A stretch of DNA of 64,000 nucleotides from positions 124,001-188,000 of the forward strand of contig JAIEMB010000006.1 of NCBI GenBank assembly GCA_019752515.1, given 5' to 3'. Origin of the DNA: Alphaproteobacteria bacterium (GTDB lineage Bacteria; Pseudomonadota; Alphaproteobacteria; UBA9655). Each line of letters starts with the position of its first letter. The first letter of the stretch is position 1. A program made the translations under genes and the position numbers. Below the pieces are notes generated by a model. The model saw only the letters and a program-made list of their open reading frames with translations, made no database searches and had not been told where the DNA came from. Below, one piece after another: positions 36,014 through 47,262 of the stretch.

Positions 36014-36250
36014 TTACTCCATTGGATTGTGGGTTTTAAGAGAAAGGGCATGGAGTTTCGTTCCCATATAACCCTTTAGGGCAGCATAAACCATCTGATG
36101 CTGCTGGATGCGCGTCTTTCCGCAAAATGCTGATGTTATAACCGTAGCCTCATAGTGATCATTATCCCCAGCTAAATCCCTAATTTCAATTTTTGCATCA
36201 GGAAAGGCCTCTATCAAAAAAGACTTGATTTGATCTTGACTCATGGCCAT
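36014..36250 (-). CDS. BolA-family protein
   Basis: A 78-residue BolA fold: IKSFLIEAFPDAKIEIRDLAG, a conserved His in DNDHYEATVI, then the KTRIQQHQMVYAALKGYMG helix and LHALSLKT. Partner of the adjacent monothiol glutaredoxin in iron-sulfur trafficking. It could be BolA or the IbaG/YrbA subtype; the short length and sequence fit the latter slightly better. Confidence 0.93.
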   Translation of the reverse strand: MAMSQDQIKSFLIEAFPDAKIEIRDLAGDNDHYEATVITSAFCGKTRIQQHQMVYAALKGYMGTKLHALSLKTHNPME

Positions 36251-36298
36251 AGGCTTACTCCTTACATATCCCTTATATAGGAGCAGAGCCGGAGAGAA

Positions 36299-36937
36299 TC
36301 AACTCTTATTCTTGGGCACACTCTCTAGGCTGGGGGCAAGGAGAGGTCTCATTAATTCTTCAAACTCCTCAAAAGTAAGAGCTTTAGGATAAATTTTAGA
36401 GTTAATCACAATTGTGGGTGTTGCTTTAATCATATATTTTTTCTGTCCTTCAAGCCGTACCTGAATAATTTTATCCAGAAGCTCTTGATTTCCAAGGCAT
36501 GCTTCATATTGCGCAGGTGTAACCCCATTTTGAAGAGCGATAGACTTAAGTGCAGCAAGCGGATCAGGTGCTGACAACCACTTTTCTTGTGTTGTATAAA
36601 GCAACTTAACAAAATCAAAGTATTTAATTTCTCCTTTGCACCAAGCTAACTGGTGTGCTTTTACACTCAATTGATCTCCAGGAAAATCACGGAAAATTAT
36701 TCTTACGTGGCCGGGTCTTATGTATTTTTCTTCAATCTTAGGAAGGACGCTCATATGGAATTGGGCACAATGAACACATGTCAAGGATGAATAATTAATG
36801 ACAACGATGGGCGCTTTCTCACTTCCCATACACATATCGGGTAAAGGCCTAAGTGTTGGTGTTGGTTTTGCTTCCTCTGCTGAGACTTTCCCTATCATCA
36901 ATATCAAGAACACAAAGCTTCGTAAAAATAAGTTCAT
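36299..36937 (-). CDS. Periplasmic DsbA-like thiol:disulfide oxidoreductase (Com1-type)
   Basis: Signal peptide MNLFLRSFVFLILMIGKVSA, then a DsbA-family thioredoxin fold. The active site is CVHC (Cys54, Cys57) in NYSSLTCVHCAQFH. The cis-Pro loop is KATPTIVIN. Length 212 aa is typical of alphaproteobacterial DsbA-like proteins such as Com1/DsbD-independent oxidants. Redox partners are not present nearby. Confidence 0.9.
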   Translation of the reverse strand: MNLFLRSFVFLILMIGKVSAEEAKPTPTLRPLPDMCMGSEKAPIVVINYSSLTCVHCAQFHMSVLPKIEEKYIRPGHVRIIFRDFPGDQLSVKAHQLAWCKGEIKYFDFVKLLYTTQEKWLSAPDPLAALKSIALQNGVTPAQYEACLGNQELLDKIIQVRLEGQKKYMIKATPTIVINSKIYPKALTFEEFEELMRPLLAPSLESVPKNKS

Positions 36938-37074
36938 CTAAATCTCCCTTACAATCCCAAAAGAATAAGAAAAATGAGGCAATATGACAAGCCCTTCTAA
37001 TCATCAGCACGTATATCAGTAGGAATTTTTTAGCTAGAATAAACTTCTCTTTGTTTATCATAACTGAAAGAAGG

Positions 37075-38859
37075 TTACAGTTGCTTCAACGCAGTTGGTT
37101 TATAAATTCCAATTTTGCGGTTTCCAAGGGGCCACATAATTTCAGCAATTTTCTTATACTGAGATTCAAACGTTATTCCAACATTTTTAAAATCTGGAAC
37201 CGAGTCACTGTCATTTTCAGCTATGAGAATCCAAGCATTCATAAGTCTTTCTTTAGGAATCAATGAAATACCCAATGTGTTGTAAGCCTTAGAGCCAGGA
37301 TAACCAGAAACATACCACGGTGCACCGGGGGACCTACCTCCTACAGCAAAAACAAGCCCATTAAGTCGCGTAAATCCTATCATGTCACTTCCTTCTTTGA
37401 AACCATGATTGACAAGAATATTTCTAAACAGTTCAATAAAATCTTTCGTTTGCGAATCGACTTTAATCATTGTCGAAGGAAACCCTACTTCTATACCTTC
37501 TGTTTGATATAAGTAGTTTTTATTTAATCTATAGGGATGATAAATAGTGCCTATCATAACCCATAGGTTCAGAGAACACACAAATATAATCACCCCTCTT
37601 GTTATTACTCTTTTGTTAATTATAGAAGCTATTAATAAACACGAAATAACATAATAAAGTAAAAATCCACCAAATACGATTCCACCCTCAATCCTTGCAT
37701 TGGTACCTATTACCCCTGCTAAAGGAAGTAAAGTCATGAAAAATATCAACTCAAGCGAATGAGCGCTCAATAGATAGTTTTTTTTATGCCATAAAAAAAA
37801 ATGAAGTAAGAACAAAGTTAAAGAAAAATAAATAAGCGCAATGTTATTAAATAGCTGTTCCCAGCTAAAATAAAATATTTGATAAGATAGTTTTAAAAGA
37901 ACCAAAATAAATATCAACTCTTCCAAGTACTTGTATTTTACATTTGATATTTTATTTAAACAAAACAGAGAGTTTAATAACAATAATAGCAAATGAAATG
38001 GCCATAAAATTTTAATTGAGTTTTTTGTAAAATGAGCTAAATTTTCTAAAAAATTGAATAGAAGTTGGCCATTTAAATGGGTGCTTCCTAGGGCTCTTAA
38101 AGAAGCCAATCCATCTGAAACGACTTGATAATATGTATGAAAGTCAATTAAAAAAAGGAAATGAAGTAAAAAGCAAAAACATGTTCCTACGCTAAGAGCA
38201 AGATAAGTTTGAAGGTCTTTTTTAGAATATAAGAAATACCCAAACATAATTCCTAATGAGACAACAAAGGAAGTTGGTTTTATAAACCAAATAAAACCTA
38301 GCATGATTCCTAAACTAAACAAAAAAAATAATTTTAAATATCTAGACGAATCAAATAAAAATAAAACCACAAAAATTGAGAAAATGCTAAAAGCTATTGA
38401 ATTTTGCCAATTATAATGAGGAGTAAATACATTAAAAAAATAAAAACAACCACTTACTCCCACAACTGAAAAAACATAACTATAATATTCCTCCCGAGAA
38501 ATATCAGGAAATACTTTATTAAGTAATACTGTTATTAACCCTGCAGATACAATAAATTGCAAAAGAACCCCTAGAATTCTTAGTAAGACAATATGATCAA
38601 ACGATATTTTATATAAAAAATGCGAATAAATATGAGAAAGGTTTACGACCGCCAACACATCCCTCGGATATTGAAGGCTGGTTAAATACAACCCTTCATC
38701 AGTTATATCAAGACCTCTCTGAACGAGCATACCTAGTATGCCAATGATAAGTATAATATGAATAGTAGGTATTATTAGAGGAATGAGCTTTTGTTTCTTC
38801 TCAAATACTTTACCCAAGCTTAGTGATTTTTGAGACATCATATACTTAAACGAAATCAT
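37075..38859 (-). CDS. Polytopic membrane protein, GT-C glycosyltransferase-like
   Basis: A 594-residue protein with about 12 membrane segments and a C-terminal soluble part (~residues 450-594). The first periplasmic loop contains DITDEGLYL (Asp54-Glu55), the position and type of the catalytic acidic motif in ArnT/PMT-like GT-C enzymes, which transfer sugars from lipid-linked donors. The frame has more rare AT-rich codons than its neighbours. In-frame ATGs at 38841 and 38838 are alternative starts. The sugar and acceptor are unknown. It stands alone after the rodA operon. Confidence 0.55.
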   Translation of the reverse strand: MISFKYMMSQKSLSLGKVFEKKQKLIPLIIPTIHIILIIGILGMLVQRGLDITDEGLYLTSLQYPRDVLAVVNLSHIYSHFLYKISFDHIVLLRILGVLLQFIVSAGLITVLLNKVFPDISREEYYSYVFSVVGVSGCFYFFNVFTPHYNWQNSIAFSIFSIFVVLFLFDSSRYLKLFFLFSLGIMLGFIWFIKPTSFVVSLGIMFGYFLYSKKDLQTYLALSVGTCFCFLLHFLFLIDFHTYYQVVSDGLASLRALGSTHLNGQLLFNFLENLAHFTKNSIKILWPFHLLLLLLNSLFCLNKISNVKYKYLEELIFILVLLKLSYQIFYFSWEQLFNNIALIYFSLTLFLLHFFLWHKKNYLLSAHSLELIFFMTLLPLAGVIGTNARIEGGIVFGGFLLYYVISCLLIASIINKRVITRGVIIFVCSLNLWVMIGTIYHPYRLNKNYLYQTEGIEVGFPSTMIKVDSQTKDFIELFRNILVNHGFKEGSDMIGFTRLNGLVFAVGGRSPGAPWYVSGYPGSKAYNTLGISLIPKERLMNAWILIAENDSDSVPDFKNVGITFESQYKKIAEIMWPLGNRKIGIYKPTALKQL

Positions 38860-38940
38860 ATTTACCCAACCTTATGCTCTTACCATTAATTAAATGAATA
38901 GATATAGCCATATTAATTTTTCTGCATAAATTGACTAAAC

Positions 38941-40068
38941 TCAGAAAATTCCAATTGAAAGTCGGGGAATCTTGAGAGTTCGGTGAAGTCCTACATTTAA
39001 TAAAAAGCCAAATCCCATGAGCAAAGTCAACATAGCTGTTCCTCCATAGGAAACCAAAGGTAAAGGCACCCCTACGACAGGCAATAGTCCCATAACCATT
39101 GCAATATTAATAAATAAGTAAAGAAAGAAAGTCATGGTCATTCCAACAGCTACAAGACGACCAAAAGTATTCTGGACTGTTAACACAATCCTAAAGCATA
39201 AAACCAAGAGAAGAACATAAAGAAAAACAAGGGAAATTCCCCCCATAAAACCCCACTCCTCACATAAGAGGGTAAAGATAAAGTCTGTCTGTTTTTCGGG
39301 AAGAAAATTCAAATAAGATTGTGTTCCTTGCATATACCCTTTCCCCCACAATCCTCCTGAACCAAGAGCAATTTTCGATTGGGTAATATGATAACTTGCT
39401 CCTAGCGAGTCTTGACTCGGGTCTAAAAAGGTTAAAACCCTATTTTTCTGATAGTCATGAAGGAAACTCCATAAAATAGGAATACTTGCTCCTGCTCCCA
39501 CTAAAGCAGCCCCAAACATCCATAAGGACACACCCGCTACAAAAAAGAGCGAGCCTCCTACCATCAATAAAATCATAGCTGTTCCTAAGTCTGGCTGTCG
39601 CAGAAGTAAAACAACAGGTACCATAACTAGGAACAACGGAAAAAGGAGTTTTTTAAAGGTCAAGGGAGGAAGTTGACTATGAAAATACCGGGCAAGAGCC
39701 ATCACCAATGCGATCTTCATTAATTCCGAAGGTTGCAATTGAATCACATAAAGGTCGATCCATCGCTGTGCCCCCATCCCAATGAATCCTAAAAATTCAA
39801 CGCCACAGAGAAGTAGAAGGGAAATACCATAAAAAACATAGGAAAAATGAAGCCACCACCTTAAATCTATAAAAGCAAACACCAACATAATTAGAAGGCC
39901 TACACTGAAACGGGTAACTTGTTTGAAAGCCCATGGATGAATATCTCCGCCCGCAGCGGAGATTAACAATCCCCAACCTATAGCAGAAATCAACAGAACG
40001 AGAAAAACAATTCCCCAGTTGAGGCGTATAAATTTCTGAAAAAAATAAGACAATGCATCAGTTGTCAT
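38941..40068 (-). CDS. mrdB: Peptidoglycan glycosyltransferase RodA
   Basis: SEDS-family polymerase of the elongasome. Ten membrane segments and the SEDS signatures GAQRWIDLYVIQLQPSELMKI, LLRQPDLGTAMI and LLPVVGVPLPLVSYGGTAML are present. Length 375 aa is normal. Its start overlaps the PBP2 stop by 4 bp. Confidence 0.96.
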   Translation of the reverse strand: MTTDALSYFFQKFIRLNWGIVFLVLLISAIGWGLLISAAGGDIHPWAFKQVTRFSVGLLIMLVFAFIDLRWWLHFSYVFYGISLLLLCGVEFLGFIGMGAQRWIDLYVIQLQPSELMKIALVMALARYFHSQLPPLTFKKLLFPLFLVMVPVVLLLRQPDLGTAMILLMVGGSLFFVAGVSLWMFGAALVGAGASIPILWSFLHDYQKNRVLTFLDPSQDSLGASYHITQSKIALGSGGLWGKGYMQGTQSYLNFLPEKQTDFIFTLLCEEWGFMGGISLVFLYVLLLVLCFRIVLTVQNTFGRLVAVGMTMTFFLYLFINIAMVMGLLPVVGVPLPLVSYGGTAMLTLLMGFGFLLNVGLHRTLKIPRLSIGIF

Positions 40069-41861
40069 AGGGGTCGTATTCTTTCAAGAAGTTGAATTTT
40101 TAACAAAGTATCACGAGCGACTTGAACCGCAAGACTCGACCCACCTACATGCTCAACAACAACTGCAATAGCATAGCGCGGAGCCTGAATAGGGGCGTAA
40201 CCTACAAAAAGACCATGTTCACGGTATTTCCAAGGTAAATGGGCTGTTTTTGTCTGCCCTACTTTTCGTTGCTTCATTGTTATACGTCGGACTTGACTTG
40301 TTCCCGTTTTACCTGCCATCTCCATTCCTGGAACCATAATACGGCCTCTAAAGGCTGTCCCTGTTGGCATATTAACGGTTCCTTGAGCGGCTTCTAGTAT
40401 TGTTTTTATATGTTTCTTATCATAACTCAATTCTTCAAAAGCAACATCCCCTTGACCTTCGAGTCGAGGTATTAGCCTTTTTCCATCTCCTGCAAGACGG
40501 GCCATAGCTACGGCTAACTCTAAGGGTGTTGTAAGCATATATCCTTGTCCAATACTAACTTGAATTGTATCACTGACAGTCCAATTGGCATTTTTCTTTT
40601 CTTTTTTCCACACCTTTGTTGGCACGAGACCTTTCTTTGCATGAGGAAATCCTTCAAGGCCACCCTCTCCTAATCCTACATCCTGATAAACCTCAGAAAG
40701 CCTGTCAATTCCTACTCTTTTTGCGATCTCATAAAAAAAGACATCACAGGATTCGGAGATGGCACGTGTGATGTTTACGGTCCCATGACTACGCATGCAA
40801 TGAAACTTATGATTCCCAACAGAAATAAATCCTGGACAAAACACCGTTGTATTCTTATCAATCACACCTGTGTGAAGAGCTGCTAATCCCACAAAAAGTT
40901 TAACCGTAGATCCAGGTGCATATTGTCCTGAAATAGCTTTATCTGTTAAAGGAACAAAAGGATTTTCGCGCAGTTCATGCCAATCTTTGTGACTTATTCC
41001 TTGGGGAAAGAGATTTGGGTCAAAAGATGGTGTAGAGACGAGAGCTAGTATATCTCCGTTTTGAATATCAATTACAACCACAGAAGCGCTCTCATATGAT
41101 GAGAGAATTTCCTGAATATATTCTTGGAGGCTCCCATCAATTGTTAAGTGAATATCTTCTCCAGGTGTACTCGCAATTTGATGAAGTTCACGAACAATTT
41201 TTCGCCTTGCGTTTACTTCGAAAGCGCTATGACCAGGTTTACCGCGCAACCGACTATCAAAATACTTTTCTATCCCAACTTTTCCTACCTTAAGACCTGG
41301 AATAGTAAGGATAGGATCAGCTTCTTGCTCTTTTTCAGAAGGAGAAGCAACATATCCTAATAGATGTGCCCCCCGAAAAGCAGAAGGATACTTTCGCGTA
41401 GATCCAACCTCAACAGAAATGCCAGGTAAGTCAGCCGCATGTAATTCAATAGCAGATACTTCTTGCCAAGTCAGATTATCTTTCACAATCAAAGAATCTA
41501 ATCCTCTTTTTTTATGTATTGTCTTCAAAGTTTCTTCTATTTCATCCTGAGGTAGTACGATAAGAGTACATAAAGTTTCCAGAGTTTCCTCAACCTTATC
41601 TTTTTTATCCGTTAAAAGAACGGCACGAAAACTGGTCTCATTTTGAGCAAGAGGATTTCCCATCCGGTCATAAATCTGTCCTCTTAAAGGAACCAACGGG
41701 CGCGTCGCAATCCTGTTTCCTTCTGCGAGCAAGTGATAGTAGGACCCCTCACAAATTTGTAGGTAATACATTCGCCCCACAAGAATGATGAGTAGGGCAA
41801 TTTGTAAAACTCCCAAAAAAAGGGTGCGACGCAGAAACTGGGTATTTTCTTTATCAGACAT
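40065..41861 (-). CDS. mrdA: Penicillin-binding protein 2 (elongation transpeptidase)
   Basis: Class B PBP of the elongasome (598 aa), one N-terminal membrane anchor. The N-terminal pedestal holds RGQIYDRMGNPLAQNE. The transpeptidase motifs are SxxK (APGSTVKLFVG), SxN-type (ISESCDVFFYEIA) and KTG (MAGKTGTSQV). Partner of RodA, encoded next. It overlaps mreD by 8 bp. Confidence 0.96.
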   Translation of the reverse strand: MSDKENTQFLRRTLFLGVLQIALLIILVGRMYYLQICEGSYYHLLAEGNRIATRPLVPLRGQIYDRMGNPLAQNETSFRAVLLTDKKDKVEETLETLCTLIVLPQDEIEETLKTIHKKRGLDSLIVKDNLTWQEVSAIELHAADLPGISVEVGSTRKYPSAFRGAHLLGYVASPSEKEQEADPILTIPGLKVGKVGIEKYFDSRLRGKPGHSAFEVNARRKIVRELHQIASTPGEDIHLTIDGSLQEYIQEILSSYESASVVVIDIQNGDILALVSTPSFDPNLFPQGISHKDWHELRENPFVPLTDKAISGQYAPGSTVKLFVGLAALHTGVIDKNTTVFCPGFISVGNHKFHCMRSHGTVNITRAISESCDVFFYEIAKRVGIDRLSEVYQDVGLGEGGLEGFPHAKKGLVPTKVWKKEKKNANWTVSDTIQVSIGQGYMLTTPLELAVAMARLAGDGKRLIPRLEGQGDVAFEELSYDKKHIKTILEAAQGTVNMPTGTAFRGRIMVPGMEMAGKTGTSQVRRITMKQRKVGQTKTAHLPWKYREHGLFVGYAPIQAPRYAIAVVVEHVGGSSLAVQVARDTLLKIQLLERIRPL

Positions 41862-42324
41862 TGGCTTGCAACCACAAATGAAGATAGCTCAGTCCCCATG
41901 CCATAAGGGGGTATAGAACAATACCATACATCCAAGATACCAACAGAGACAGCCCTCCTGAAACAAGACATCCATAAAGTATTATGTAGCCTAAACTATA
42001 AAGAATAAACCCTCCCCAAATCAAAGGGAAATGATATGGATTTAAAAGAGGACGAAGATACTGACCAAAATAAGCACTTAACATCAAAAGTAAGGAGGAA
42101 ACCCCAAGTTCATTCCCTAAAAGAGAGTCATAAAAAATTCCAATACAACAGAGGCTCCAGAGGGGAAGCCAATCTGGACGATAAACAAGCCAATAAAAGA
42201 CTGGAATAAGAAAAAATGCTGGTAAGAGAGGGTGGCCACCAATATTAAGAGAGCAACCCACTATTATGACATAGAGAACACTTAAAAATGGGAAACTTCT
42301 TAGACATCCGAAAAGGAACCTCAT
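41854..42324 (-). CDS. mreD: Rod shape-determining protein MreD
   Basis: A 156-residue inner-membrane protein with about five segments. The family pattern YRPDWLPLWSLCCIGIFYDSLLGNELGVSSLLLM is visible. It overlaps mreC by 4 bp and precedes PBP2, the canonical mreBCD-mrdAB order. Confidence 0.92.
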   Translation of the reverse strand: MRFLFGCLRSFPFLSVLYVIIVGCSLNIGGHPLLPAFFLIPVFYWLVYRPDWLPLWSLCCIGIFYDSLLGNELGVSSLLLMLSAYFGQYLRPLLNPYHFPLIWGGFILYSLGYIILYGCLVSGGLSLLVSWMYGIVLYPLMAWGLSYLHLWLQANV

Positions 42325-43214
42325 TCCTCCTCCAAGAGTGCACTCATATCTTTATGGAAATCTTCAAAATTAGGCTTCAACACGTGAACCCATTCAAGCT
42401 TTTGAAAAGGAATATAAGATTTAACTGTAATTTTTCCATTCACAACATTATCAACAATTCCAACGGGAAGACCTGGTGGAAAAATTCCACCGAATCCAGA
42501 GGTTACCACTTCTTCCCCTTTTTGGATTTGTCGAATATCCTCAACGTACACAAGTGTTGGAGAAAAACTCCCATCTCCAGCTAAGATTGCCTGTTGACCA
42601 GAAAGGGAAGTCATAACAGGAATACGAGAGCTAACATCGTTAATCAGCAAAACTCTTGCAATATGCTCTCCTACTTTTTCAATACGTCCTACCACACCTT
42701 CCGGCACGATTACAGCTTGATCCTTTCCAACACTTTCATGGTGACCTGCAGCTATCAAGAAAAAGTGTTTCAGACCATCGTACGGAGTTGAAATAATGCG
42801 CGCGGTGATATGCCCATATGTTTCAAAAGCTGGTATCTTCAAATTTGTTCTTAAAATACCATTTTCATGCTTTAGGGCTTTCAAAGTTTGAAGTTGTGAT
42901 CTTAACGTTTCATTTTCTTTTTGAAGACGCGCATATTCTTCCTTAAGGTACATAAAAGTATGTGTGTTTTTTAGGAGAGCATGAGTTTCCTGAAAAGGTT
43001 GGAAAGCCATACCTTGCACCCAGGCCGTAACTTCAAAAAGCCTTTGCTGAATTACTTCATAAAAAGGACTATAAAAACGGAGCAGGCCGCCCACAATTAT
43101 AATAAGAATAAAACTCAGTCCCAAACTATGACGCCATCTTTGAAGTCGTGATGGGTAAGGGTTAGCTATTGGCTTTAAGGAACTGGGTTTCTTATGGCGA
43201 ACAAAAAAAGCCAC
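42321..43214 (-). CDS. mreC: Rod shape-determining protein MreC
   Basis: Bitopic periplasmic scaffold of the elongasome. One N-terminal membrane segment (SLGLSFILIIIVGGLLRF), a coiled coil (EYARLQKENETLRSQLQTL) and the beta domain with IVPEGVVGRIEKVG and VVTSGFGGIFPPGLPVGIV. Length 297 aa is normal. It follows mreB by 12 bp. Confidence 0.95.
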   Translation of the reverse strand: MAFFVRHKKPSSLKPIANPYPSRLQRWRHSLGLSFILIIIVGGLLRFYSPFYEVIQQRLFEVTAWVQGMAFQPFQETHALLKNTHTFMYLKEEYARLQKENETLRSQLQTLKALKHENGILRTNLKIPAFETYGHITARIISTPYDGLKHFFLIAAGHHESVGKDQAVIVPEGVVGRIEKVGEHIARVLLINDVSSRIPVMTSLSGQQAILAGDGSFSPTLVYVEDIRQIQKGEEVVTSGFGGIFPPGLPVGIVDNVVNGKITVKSYIPFQKLEWVHVLKPNFEDFHKDMSALLEEE

Positions 43215-43226
43215 ACCTTATATTCC

Positions 43227-44649
<1,423 letters not shown>

Positions 44650-45447
44650 TTATGTTTTGGGTAAGAGTGATAAACTGCCTTCATAAAAAGCTTTAGGACT
44701 CACACTCATATCACCGGCAAAGGGATAATCAAGAAGTAAGCCTATAGATACAGTAAATGATAAAAGAGTGGATATTGTTACAACAGTTAGAAGCTGTGTA
44801 TAGGCATCTCTACTTTTATATAGGGAGAAAAAAAAGCACAGGAGTAACACACCACATATTAAAACAATACGAAGCGGAAGTATGAGGCCGCTGTTCAAGT
44901 GGTCAAGCCGATGGCGTCGATTTTCGATTGCACTATTCAAATGTCCGACAAAGTCGGTATAAAAAATTTTCTGCATTTCATTTTCTGGCGTATACGTCTG
45001 TAAAATAGTAAAAAAATCTGAGAGAGAGTCCTTAGAAAGAGCTTCCAACTGTCCCCATCTCATAGTTTCCCATTCATGTGGAATGACTTCATATATATAT
45101 TTTGAAATTCCATTTACAATAGAGTGTTGAACAGGAGGAGAGAACGCTTGACTATCAGAAAGCATCAAAGCAAGTTGCCCTGCTTCAGTATTGACTATCA
45201 TTTGCGCGCGCTCAAAATCTTGCCATAAGGTAATAATCGATAAACCTAATAAAAAAGCATAAATTGCAGTGGTGATGTTTATAATCATAGAAAGAAATTT
45301 ACGATTTTGAGGCGTTTGTACTTCAGGAACAAAGTATTTTATTATAAAAAAAATAGTTGTTACAATACAGGCCGCACCTATGATAAAAAGAAAAATAAAT
45401 AAGTCAGATGATATAGAATTCATAATCTTATAGTATAGGTGCAACAT
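44650..45447 (-). CDS. DUF4239-family membrane protein (bestrophin-like)
   Basis: A 265-residue integral membrane protein: two N-terminal membrane segments (residues ~16-40 and ~52-72), a soluble central helical part, then two more segments and the family's closing motif LDYPFAGDMSVSPKAF. Proteins of this group are widespread in bacteria; channel function has been suggested but not established. AGGGAG precedes the ATG at 45447. Isolated gene. Confidence 0.75.
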   Translation of the reverse strand: MLHLYYKIMNSISSDLFIFLFIIGAACIVTTIFFIIKYFVPEVQTPQNRKFLSMIINITTAIYAFLLGLSIITLWQDFERAQMIVNTEAGQLALMLSDSQAFSPPVQHSIVNGISKYIYEVIPHEWETMRWGQLEALSKDSLSDFFTILQTYTPENEMQKIFYTDFVGHLNSAIENRRHRLDHLNSGLILPLRIVLICGVLLLCFFFSLYKSRDAYTQLLTVVTISTLLSFTVSIGLLLDYPFAGDMSVSPKAFYEGSLSLLPKT

Positions 45448-45668
45448 TTTTCTCCCTATGAGACATTCATATAAGTTAGATAATTATAATATCATTTAGA
45501 ATTTTAAGCAAACTTTATGTAGTTCTATATCGGTAGCATATGCTATGATCGAAGCGAACTGGCTCTTGAAGAAAGAGCCAGAAACACATAGAAAGTTCAA
45601 CCATATCCCTGCTTCTTGAGACAACCTTTGTTCTTCTTGTTAGGTGTTTAGCCCCAAAGTGGGAAAAG

Positions 45669-46448
45669 CTACTCAAAAAAAGTTGATTTTTGGAATGTGA
45701 ACTCCATCTCCGTATTTTTATCGAAGTAAAAACTATGACTATTCGAAAAACTACGATATTCAGTATCATATATATAAATTTTTCCGTCTCTCATTATGAT
45801 ATTGTTTATATAATTTTCTGTATCTCTTTCTCGTAGATCCGTGAAACCTATTTCTGTCGAAAGTGTTTCAAATTCTTCCATTGCATTCAATGCTTGAATT
45901 ACATCATGGGTTACCTTTTCTCCCTCCCCATATCTGGTGTAGGTGTAGAAATCCTCTGACTGAAGAAGTGGAAGCTCGCTAAATCCATTGAATGCAATTT
46001 TTTTATAGGGTTGAATCCATATAAATATACCCCCGTTTGACTTTTTATAGGCAAATCGTGTTTCGAGAGCTTCCAAGATCTTAAGGCCATGATGCTCTAT
46101 GGCTTTTTTAAGATAACTATAACCTAAGTAGCGTTCAATTCCTCCAGGATTTTCGACCCACTTTGATCCATCAGTTAAAGTACAAATCGTAAGATTTTCT
46201 TTGCCTCCAGTTTTCTCACGACTTAAGATATTTGCTTTGTCAAGCGCGTATTCAGGTTTTAATACTTCCTTTAAAAATGATTGAATTGCTTGCCTTCTTT
46301 GCTCGGGAAGCGTATCTTTTTTTATAGGTGTAATGGTGCGGATATCAAACTCTTCTGTTTCTTTTCTTGCCCCGTACATGGCGAAACCCGAGTTTGCTGA
46401 ACAAGCTAGTACAGCGAGCATTAGAATTTTCTTTCTCATCATCAGCAT
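45669..46448 (-). CDS. Exported protein of unknown function with kinase-like residues
   Basis: A signal peptide (ILMLAVLACSANSGFA) is followed by a ~235-residue mature part I cannot assign. The C-terminal stretch (residues 202-234) reads FTDLRERDTENYINNIIM, then DGKIYIYDTEYRSF. The order Asp..Asn..hydrophobics..D-T-E resembles the catalytic loop and metal site of aminoglycoside-phosphotransferase-like kinases. No nucleotide-binding Lys motif could be identified with confidence. A host-directed effector is conceivable but unproven. RBS AGGA is upstream. Confidence 0.5.
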   Translation of the reverse strand: MLMMRKKILMLAVLACSANSGFAMYGARKETEEFDIRTITPIKKDTLPEQRRQAIQSFLKEVLKPEYALDKANILSREKTGGKENLTICTLTDGSKWVENPGGIERYLGYSYLKKAIEHHGLKILEALETRFAYKKSNGGIFIWIQPYKKIAFNGFSELPLLQSEDFYTYTRYGEGEKVTHDVIQALNAMEEFETLSTEIGFTDLRERDTENYINNIIMRDGKIYIYDTEYRSFSNSHSFYFDKNTEMEFTFQKSTFFE

Positions 46449-46590
46449 AATAAAATCCTGTTAGCAAACAGTAGAGTTTATTTTTTATTTAATAGTTGTT
46501 TTTTGTTTTTCAAGGGTAAAAAGGAAGGGGAAATTTTAGACACCTAACTCAAGATTGAAACAGAGAGATATTACCACTTAAATTAAAAGC

Positions 46591-47139
46591 TTAAGGTGTT
46601 GAAAGGTGCTTCTTCACAACTTGATAAGCTTCGTTTATAGCCTTAAGACGTTCTTCAGCTAATTTATTCCCAGAGTGCAAGTCAGGGTGATAACATTTCA
46701 CAAGTTTCTTATATTGTTTTTTAAGAGTTTCAATCGTCAATGGAAGTGCCAACTCAAGAATATTAAGCGCTTTTTGAATGGGTTGAGGAATGGATGGTGG
46801 GCGAGAAACACTTTTTAAAAAGGGATCAAGCCCATCACAATATCGAGCATTCTCGATGAGAGCTCGCCACCCTCCAACCGGCCAAGAGGGGCGATTCCAT
46901 GTTATGTCGGAAATGCGGCTCGCCTCAATTTCCTCAGGGCTCATACCTTTATAAAAATCCCATGATTTATTATACTCTCGAACGTGATCCAAACAAAACC
47001 AAATATACTCTCGAGGCTGATGCGGGCTTTTAGGAGCTCGAAATTCACCAGCAAGCTCACACCCTTGCTGATCACAAAGTCGCATTGATGGGGCTGTGCT
47101 GGAAGAAGATCCTAAAGGAACAAACCGTGTTTTTCTCAT
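46591..47139 (-). CDS. J-domain protein with N-terminal Cys-rich region
   Basis: The C-terminal ~60 residues are a J domain with the HPD tripeptide in KKLVKCYHPDLHSGN, so it should stimulate a DnaK ATPase. The N-terminus has CDQQGCELAGEFRAPKSP and WFCLDH, likely a zinc site. This architecture (about 180-200 aa) is common in alphaproteobacteria as a J-domain-containing molecular chaperone. It is not DnaJ itself because it lacks the G/F and CxxCxGxG regions. Confidence 0.88.
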   Translation of the reverse strand: MRKTRFVPLGSSSSTAPSMRLCDQQGCELAGEFRAPKSPHQPREYIWFCLDHVREYNKSWDFYKGMSPEEIEASRISDITWNRPSWPVGGWRALIENARYCDGLDPFLKSVSRPPSIPQPIQKALNILELALPLTIETLKKQYKKLVKCYHPDLHSGNKLAEERLKAINEAYQVVKKHLSTP

Positions 47140-47262
47140 ATTATATATATGGCTCGTTGTTTAAAAAAATCAAGTCAAGAATAGTCCTAATCAACTAAAG
47201 CCATAAAAACGCATAGGGCGGTAATTACAAAAACACTTAATTACAAAATATGCATCTTCCTA

